DNA from: Omphiscola glabra
Taxonomy: Eukaryota; Mollusca; Gastropoda; Lymnaeidae
Direction: 5' to 3'
DNA length: 64,000 nt
Assembly (NCBI GenBank): GCA_964017045.1
Contig: OZ024796.1
Span: forward strand, 24,367,010 to 24,431,009
Shown here in pieces: positions 56,770 through 64,000 of this stretch; the first letter of the stretch is position 1; each line of letters begins with the position of its first letter. The notes under the pieces are model-generated. The model searched no databases, had not been told where the DNA came from, and worked only from the letters and a program-made list of their open reading frames with translations. A program made the translations under genes and the position numbers.

Positions 56770-58092
56770 TCAAAGCTGTAGTCTACACCAGCTTTTCTGT
56801 ACCATTATGGCCCACGTTGAGAATCACTGGTCTAGACTATTAGATACTCAAGCTGTAGTCTACACCAGCTTTTCTGTACCATTATGGCCCACGTTGAGAA
56901 TCACTGATCTAGACTTTTAGAGACTCAAGCTGTAGTCTACACCAGCTTTTCTGTACCATTATGGCCCACGTTGAGAATCACTGGTCTAGACTATTAGAGA
57001 CTCAAGCTGTAGTCTACACCAGCTTTTCTGTACCATTATGGCCCATGTTGAGAATCACTGGTCTAGACTATTAGAGACTCAAGCTGTAGTCTACACCAGC
57101 TTTTCTGTACCATTATGGCCCACGTTGAGAATCACTGATCTAGACTATTAGAGACTCAAGCTGTAGTCTACACCAGCTTTTCTGTACCATTATGGCCCAC
57201 GTTGAGAATCACTGGTCTAGACTATTAGAGACTCAAGCTGTAGTCTACACCAGCTTTTCTGTACCATTATGGCCCACGTTGAGAATCACTGGTCTAGACT
57301 ATTAGATACTCAAGCTGTAGTCTACACCAGCTTTTCTGTACCATTATGGCCCACGTTGAGAATCACTGGTCTAGACTATTAGAGACTCAAGCTGTAGTCT
57401 ACACCAGCTTTTCTGTACCATTATGGCCCATGTTGAGAATCACTGGTCTAGACTATTAGAGACTCAAGCTGTAGTCTACACCAGCTTTTCTGTACCATTA
57501 TGGCCCATGTTGAGAATCACTGGTCTAGACTATTAGAGACTCAAGCTGTAGTCTACACCAGCTTTTCTGTACCATTATGGCCCATGTTGAGAATCACTGG
57601 TCTAGACTATTAGAGACTCAAGCTGTAGTCTACACCAGCTTTTCTGTACCATTATGGCCCATGTTGAGAATCACTGGTCTAGACTATTAGAGACTCAAGC
57701 TGTAGTCTACACCAGCTTTTCTGTACCATTATGGCCCACGTTGAGAATCACTGGTCTAGACTATTAGAGACTCAAGCTGTAGTCTACACCAGCTTTTCTG
57801 TACCATATGGCCCACGTTGAGAATCACTGGTCTAGACTATTAGAGACTCAAGCTGTAGTCTACACCAGCTTTTCTGTACCATATGGCCCACGTTGAGAAT
57901 CACTGGTCTAGACTATTAGAGACTCAAGCTGTAGTCTACACCAGCTTTTCTGTACCATATGGCCCACGTTGAGAATCACTGGTCTAGACTATTAGAGACT
58001 CAAGCTGTAGTCTACACCAGCTTTTCTGTACCATATGGCCCACGTTGAGAATCACTGGTCTAGACTATTAGAGACTCAAGCTGTAGCCTGGC
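56770..58092. repeat. 77-bp satellite, about 17 copies, each with a miniature hAT footprint
   Basis: The unit starts gactcaagctgtagtctaca and continues ccagcttttctgtaccatta, then tggcccacgttgagaatcac and tggtctagactattaga. Spacing is 77 bp (for example 56,845 to 56,922). The last four or five units are 76 bp (ccatatgg for ccattatgg). Each unit contains a 41-bp CAG...CTG segment (56,789-56,829 in the first) flanked by gtctacac and gtctagac. The complement starts CAGTGATTCTCAACGTGGGC, a hAT-type end. Confidence 0.95.
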
Positions 58093-58842
58093 TTAAAATT
58101 GATGAGCTGCATCTTTTTTTTCCCTTCTTTTTTAAGTCGGAGGTGAGGGGTGACTTTTCCCTCTGATCCCTACCTATTACATTTTCACAATCTACAATGG
58201 GATTAAGCCTTAAGAAAAGTCGAGTCAGTTCTTTTAAATAAGCGTTGCAAAATCTTTAATCCCTGAAATTTTTTTTCTTTCGGTCTCCTCCACCCATTTT
58301 TTGTTTATTTTCTTGTTGTTCTAATCAATGGTCCACCGGGGAGGGACTGTCCCAACGGGACACCTGGAAAAATCCGGATGGGCCGGTGATTTTTGGGCCG
58401 CGAGGGTCACACTGTCGGTGATGTTTGGGCCGCCCGGGCCGCATTGACGGTTATATTTTTGCCATATGGGCCGCTACTGCATTACAATGATGCTTGTGAA
58501 CATCCATCACTAGAAAAAACGTTGCAATTTATTGAATTCATTACTAAAAAAAATGCATACGTGTGACCGTAAAGTCGGAAAATACAGTTCAATGGCGTTT
58601 TCACATATACGTTTATCAATGCCTGAGAACTCAGAGAAGTGGGAAAGGGGTACAACGCTGACAAGATTTTCCTATGAAACTAAGGACATTGTAAATATTG
58701 AGTGAAAATCCATTGAAAATGTTAAGGAAGGAGAGTGCGGATATTTGTATGTGGATAACATTATCTAAAAACGAAATCGTTTCACAGGCGTGAAAATATA
58801 ATCTTTAAAAATAGATACATACCAAGTAGCGCAATAGGCCTT
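58093..58842. other. Unique sequence with a GC-rich patch
   Basis: At 58,330-58,480 a GC-rich patch repeats a gggccg...ggtgatntttgggccgc motif two to three times with about 40-bp spacing, after the near-palindrome ggactgtcccaacgggacac. Its class is unknown. The rest is AT-rich. Confidence 0.5.
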
Positions 58843-60874
58843 CAGGGTTTCTTTCAGGCATACCTCCGGGGGGGGGGGGGGAGTGCCCCCCGGAGCAAGT
58901 CAAGTGCCCCCCCCCGGGGGAAAATGTGTAAAAAAAAATAATAAAAAAAACAAAAAAACTCTAAATTTAATTTTATAACATTTTTAAAAGTTATTGAAAT
59001 TTGTGCCTTTCATTTATTACAATTCTTGAAACAAATAAAATAACGCTTTGTTCGATATATATTGATGATCCATATCGTTCAGGTTAATCTTGTTACAGGC
59101 TCGCAGAAATCGATTATAAATATCGTATTGTTTTGAAAATTGGCCGCTCCTGATCATAAGCTAAAATCTTACTTTTTCTTTTTCGCAGATATCGGTATCT
59201 TTTATTTAATTACATTTTGCAGCTGCACAAGTTAGAAGACTTTTTAAAAACCCTGTATTAAACTACCTTTACGTCGATATAAATGTCTATAAATTGAATA
59301 TAGTTCTTACTAAGTAATAAACATGTGCAATCTGTTTTCAAATTGTATTGTATAATAGCATCCTGCTTTAAAAAATCATTTTTAGCAAACATTTTAATGT
59401 AGTAGATTCCATAGATGTTTGCAGACTTAGATACAATGAAAATTTAATAATAATAATTTTAAAACAAAAAATTACGAATTTACCGGTTGCATACAAATAG
59501 TGGACATTTCATCAATAATTATTAAATCGAGTGCGTTTCTAATTTTTAACAGTTTCGGGAACAGAGTAAAATGATTTAAAAAAAAAAATAGTCTTTATTT
59601 ATTAAATCCCCAATGACTTTTCTTTGGTAATATAATAATAATAAACAATCTTCCCCAGCTGTTTGAACTATTTAAAAAAATATTTTAAGATGATAATCCA
59701 GTAGAAAGAATATAATATATATTTAAACAACGAATAAAAAAAAAATCGAGTATTTCGATTATCTTGTAAATGCCATTTTTGGTAGTACATGTAGTTAAAA
59801 AAAATTATATGGAATTGGTAAAAAAATTGTTTTCAAGTATAATATCGAAGGGGCAAGTCGTAATGATCTGAAGCAAATTATAGTAGTTTAAAAATCTTAA
59901 TTAACATTTCAATCAACTGAATATTGAGAATTGAAACTTTAATTTTATTCGAACAAAAATCACACATTAATAAATATATGATGTCTTTTGTAAACAGTTC
60001 TTGACTTCTGAACAATTATGTCGGTTACATATGATTATAAGTAAATACCAATTTTGAAAACCCATAAAGATTTAGTCTATAGCCTTTTGTACAGAAAAGC
60101 TTTTTTTTTTTTTTGACTTTGGTGAAACTTGGAAATATTTAGAAATAAAAGTATGTTTTTGGTTTTTCTTTTTCATTCAAAATGTAAAACTATTTTAGCA
60201 TTTCTTTTTTGGGATGGATCACTTTTTTGGAAGGAATTCCTTTTTTTTTAATTTTAAAAATATTTTGCAGTAAATTCATTATTTTTATGTAGTTGACCCC
60301 AAAAATATTTTAAAATAATAACTTTAAAAATACATTACTTTTCAAATTTTAAAAAAATGTTTGCATAACAAACTTAGTCAAGCAGAGACGTCGATTGACT
60401 TTTTATGGCACCCGTGCTACTTTTCGGTTTTGTCCTTCCCTACCTAGCAGTAAAAGTTGATAATTTAATGTAATTACAGCCCAACTTTAAGCCCCTAAAA
60501 TATACGAGGCCCCATGCAGCTATACGGGTTGCAGACCTCACATGATGGCTCTTAGGTCAAATGACACATAAAATCTTAACTAGCATCTCTCTTGTAGCTC
60601 TACAGTTAAGTGTATAATGATGCGAAACTAAATTTAACTACGGTATGTTAAAAAAAATGCATTCGTGCATTTTGAATTTATAAAAAAATTTCCAGGGCCT
60701 ATAAAGTTTTAAGGGGCGAGTCTAAGCTAAGGAGTATCTCTCGATAAAAAAACATACCCTAAGGGCTCCCAACTGGACTGAATTTATTTAATATTGTGCT
60801 GATGGAAGAGTTAGTGATGTCCTGTTATTATCATTATTTCTAGCGCTTCCCACCCAAATGTCTGAAATGTTTAC

Positions 60875-61985
60875 ATCAGTGGCTCTTCATCCCATTTAGG
60901 GCCCTGGCCTGCTCCACCACATTCTTCCATTGGGATCGATCCATCGCTTTACACCTCCATGTGCGAACCCCACCTTTGTAAGCCCTTCTCTACATCGTCA
61001 ATCCATCTAGTCTTGGTCGACCGGTGAGCCGTCTGCCCCTAGGTTTCTGCCTGTAGATCGTTTGTGTTGCTCCAGAATCTGGCATCCTTTCATTGTGTCC
61101 TGCCCATGGCAGTCTGCCTTTTTTTTATATTGTTGTGACTATGGATGGGTATTTGTACAATTGATATAGCTCTTAGTTTGTACGGATTCCCAAAACAAAA
61201 TTGTCTATCATCGGGTCATATATTTAGCAGGTTCTCTGCTTTTCTGACAGGAACCAAGTCTCACTTGCGTAAGTTACTACTGGTCTTGTGATAGTGGTGT
61301 ATACTGCCTTCTTTGTTCCCTTAGCGAGGATTTTGCTTTGAAGTAGCTTTTGTAAATTGGAATAAGAACGGTTGCATGCTGTTATTCTTTCTTGCACCTC
61401 CGATTGTATTTCCTCTTGCTTATTTATATTCACCCCTAGATATTTGAAAGTAGCTACCCTCTCAAAGGCGGAGATGTTCATATTGATGAAGTCATCAGTG
61501 CGTATTTCCTGACATTATCATAAATATTGCCTTCGCTTTATTTACATCAAGACCCGCTTTGACCGTCGCATCTTCAAGTTCCATGAAAGTTATAATTATA
61601 TCATCAATGCTGTTTCTACCAAGTAGCGCTATATCGTCTGTGTAGGCCAGGTATTGCAGTGGCTGGCTTTATAAAGTTCCTTATGGTTGTTCTGTACCAC
61701 TTCTCAGGTGCTCACATGTATGTTTCTAATGCTTTTTCTAAAGTGATGTTGAAAAAGATACACGGATTTCCTTGTCTGAGGCCCAGATCGATTGGGAACT
61801 CCCTCAAGTACTCCCTCTGTACTTTGATTATACTTTTGTAGTTATCCATCGTCATATGTATGAGTCGGGTAAGTTTGTTAAGGACTCCAAGTTCCAGCAC
61901 AGCATCGTTCATGTATTTCCTGTCTATGCTATCATAAGCTGATTTGTAGTCCACATATAGTTGGTGTATGTTGATATATTCTTAG
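60875..61985 (-). mobile_element. LINE, 5' truncated, nested in the hAT-like element
   Basis: The 3' end (complement of catcagtggctcttcatccc) agrees with the 3' ends at 42.2 and 51.9 kb. The body holds reverse transcriptase motifs (next entry) and the C-terminal block. It interrupts the collinearity of the two hAT-like copies, so it inserted later. It belongs to the endonuclease LINE group with R-W-I-D-D-V-E near the end; RTE-like is my best guess. Confidence 0.75.
61220..61960 (-). pseudogene. Reverse transcriptase remnant (LINE)
   Basis: From 61,954 down, the minus strand reads MDYKSAYDSIDRKYMND, the motif with the first catalytic Asp. It then reads GLRQGNPCIFFNITLEKAL, where the normal G-L-R-Q-G-D-x-L-S-P stretch has lost residues. 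After a frame change it reads YLAYTDDIALLGRNS, the catalytic box at 61,633-61,644 as YTDD where YADD is usual. Then DVNKAKAIFM follows and, at 61,224-61,481, FKYLGVNINKQEEIQ and TRPVVTYASETW, the usual region after the palm. Frameshifts and a stop after ALETYM show it is inactive. It would have copied LINE RNA in the nucleus. Confidence 0.8.
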
Positions 61986-62974
61986 CATTTTTCTACGAGA
62001 CATCTAACAGTAAATATATGAACGTTTGAAATGCCCCTTCACACATTGTCTTAAAGATACATTGAATACAGTGCATGATACCTCACTAGGTAACTCTTGT
62101 TACCAGTGAAATTTACGCATCAACACCATGCACAGAAACATTGCAAATCCCATCTACATTCATAGGAGCCATAATGATCAATAAATTGATCGAGGGCCCT
62201 TAATAGACAGAAAAAGAAGAAGAAAAATTTGCACCACAATGCATCACTGCATTTTGAATTTATTATTTTTAAATTAAGGTGACTAACGGGTTGAATCTAA
62301 TCTTGTGTCAAATGATTTTCTTCGGCGCACCACAACCAGAATAAATTTAGTTTATGTATGGCACTGAGCGCCATAATGCCTCCCCTGACGCTTGAAAAAT
62401 TATCTTCCCCGATAAAATGAAAGTCTTATCAAAACATTCGAATCATGTATACTTCAAAATGCACCTCCTGATTGTAAAATAATCACACATTTTCTGCTGC
62501 CCTACTTCCCGATAAAAATTACTTGCCATGACAGCCAAATTTGGTGCTGATATATACACTGCCCAGCGGCGTGCCTAGTGTTAGCGCCACCCTAGGTGGG
62601 TTAACTTTTTTGCCACGCTACCTTTCTCGATAGAAACTCTGCAGATGTCCAAAAATCCCGCCGCTCTGTCTAAAGAAAAAATGACACCTGGGAAGACCAA
62701 ATTTTCGCCCCCCCCCCACTTCTAAGTCACTGCTGTGAGTCTTTGATGACAGGGGACAAGATTCATTTTTACCCCCCCCCCCCCCTAAACTCTGAAACCT
62801 ATTATTTTCATCCATTAACACTATAGCCCATTAGATGCCCCCGCTAGTCTGGCGCCCAGGGACATATGTCCCATCTGCCACCCCTTAGCTACGCCTCTGG
62901 CCACTGAAAAACTGACACTGCCCCCCCGAACATCAAAAGTGCCCCTAGGGGGAAAATTTCTGAAAGAAACACTG

Positions 62975-63164
62975 TACGCCTTCCATTAATATCCCGGTAA
63001 CACTGGTAATATATTCTAGTTAATCAGAAATAAAAGGTATTTTTAAACTATTTGATTATACAATTATTGTCATTCGGGTCGTGTCTAGTGGGAGTTTAAG
63101 ATTTATAGCTCTAAATGAAAAATTTTAACATTTTGTCTGATTGTAAAGTTGGATGTTCATTTTA
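62975..63164. other. AT-rich spacer
   Basis: Nothing recognised. Confidence 0.5.
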
Positions 63165-63836
63165 AAATTTGTGTCATGACCGTCTCGTTGTAAGGTGATC
63201 TGTTACCTTGGCTTGTCTCATGACCGTCTCGTTGTAAGGTGATCTGTTACCTTGGCTTGTCTCATGACCGTCTCGTTGTAAGGTGATCTGTTACCTTGGC
63301 TTGTCTCATGACCGTCTCGTTGTAAGGTGATCTGTTACCTTGGCTTGTCTCATGACCGTCTCGTTGTAAGGTGATCTGTTACCTTGGCTTGTCTCATGAC
63401 CGTCTCGTTGTAAGGTGATCTGTTACCTTGGCTTGTCTCATGACCGTCGCGTTGTAAGGTGATCTGTTACCTTGGCTTGTCTCATGACCGTCTCGTTGTA
63501 AGGTGATCTGTTACCTTGGCTTGTCTCATGACCGTCTCGTTGTAAGGTGATCTGTTACCTTGGCTTGTCTCATGACTGTCTCGTTGTAAGGTGATCTGTT
63601 ACCTTGGCTTGTCTCATGACTGTCGCGTTGTAAGGTGATCTGTTACCTTGGCTTGTCTCATGACTGTCTCGTTGTAAGGTGATCTGTTACCTTGGCTTGT
63701 CTCATGACTGTATTGTTGTAAGGTGATCTTTTACCTTGGCTTGTCTCATGACTATCTTGTTGTAAGGTAATATGTTACCTTTGCTTGTCTCATGACTGTC
63801 TCATTGTGATCTGTTACCTTGTCTGAAAACAACCAC
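63165..63836. repeat. 44-bp minisatellite, about 15 copies
   Basis: The unit is gaccgtctcgttgtaaggtg followed by atctgttaccttggcttgtc and tcat. The left copies are identical; gactgt, gtcgcg and tattg variants appear only on the right, and the last copy is shortened. Confidence 0.96.
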
Positions 63837-63935
63837 CACCGCCCGCCTCTTCCGCATGTAGTAAATTTAAAAAAGAAAGTCGGATACAGGTGCTTTTGAT
63901 TTTTTTGACCCGCGCCGCTTTGGTACTCCAGTCCA

Positions 63936-64000
63936 CACGCAGACCACCACTGCAGACCACCACTGCAGACCACAACTGCAGACCACCACTGCAGACCACC
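63936..64000. repeat. 13-bp minisatellite running off the window
   Basis: The unit is ccaccactgcaga, with one ccacaactgcaga. At least four copies are present and the array is cut by the window end. Confidence 0.9.

Larger units (their letters stand above)
58843..62974 (-). mobile_element. Large hAT-like element, copy 2, complete ends, LINE nested inside
   Basis: The left terminus is CAGGGTTTCTTTCAG (58,843-58,857); the right is CTGAAAGAAACACTG (62,960-62,974), giving a 15-bp inverted repeat with one mismatch. The 8-bp target duplication is taggcctt against tacgcctt (7/8). Both subterminal regions are G/C-run rich (ggggggcacttgac type). Total length is 4,132 bp, of which about 1.1 kb is the LINE below, so the element itself is about 3 kb. 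The strand follows copy 1. Despite the length no transposase frame is readable, so it is either an ancient autonomous copy or a large non-autonomous one. An 8-bp duplication and CAG...CTG ends support hAT. Confidence 0.8.

Noticed and set aside
56770..58092. CRISPR-like array
   Set aside because: Units are contiguous without unique spacers, and the DNA is eukaryotic. The same holds for the other arrays.

Overview
The window looks like gene-poor nuclear DNA of an animal, most likely a mollusc and perhaps a gastropod snail. It is AT-rich and has no operons, ribosome binding sites or recognisable host exons. Roughly a fifth of it is tandem repeats. The interspersed fraction consists of hAT-type DNA transposons, a tRNA-derived SINE and decayed LINEs. 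Six elements of 186-197 bp have the termini and internal layout of SPIN (SPACE INVADERS) hAT miniatures, a horizontally transferred family that I recall being reported from the pond snail Lymnaea. The mollusc call is inference; animal DNA is certain on the repeat content.

Layout. 0-12 kb: short tandem arrays (periods 53, 45, 49, 50, 24, 21, 50, 15 and 24 bp), an RTE-like LINE relic near 3.2-3.7 kb, and the first SPIN-like copy at 11.06 kb. 12-24 kb: a MITE with a perfect 19-bp inverted repeat, 41-bp, 17-bp, 15-bp, 18-bp, 21-bp and 12-bp arrays, three SINE copies and two more SPIN-like copies. 24-35 kb: a GC-rich 563-bp insertion with a 15-bp target duplication, two SPIN-like copies, G-rich, 30-bp, 42-bp and 20-bp arrays, a second hAT miniature at 33.1 kb, and two head-to-head TIR miniatures at 34.1-34.6 kb. 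35-47 kb: LINE 3' ends, a third hAT miniature family at 39.05 kb, a 19-bp array, an L2/CR1-like tail, the sixth SPIN-like copy and an 11-bp array. 47-64 kb: two inverted copies of a large hAT-like element (47.2-50.2 kb, and 58.84-62.97 kb with intact ends, an 8-bp target duplication and a LINE nested inside), with 14, 10, 28, 26, 21, 21, 77 and 44-bp arrays between and beyond them. The 77-bp satellite at 56.77-58.09 kb carries a miniature hAT footprint with its target duplication in every unit.

No host protein-coding gene can be supported. The long open frames (up to 364 codons) lie in minisatellites and are open on several frames at once. The only protein signals with family character are broken LINE reverse transcriptase and LINE C-terminal fragments. 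The non-autonomous hAT and TIR elements would have depended on transposases encoded elsewhere, and the SINE on a LINE encoded elsewhere. All target duplications and inverted repeats were read by eye from the sequence; family names come from memory of published consensus termini and were not searched.
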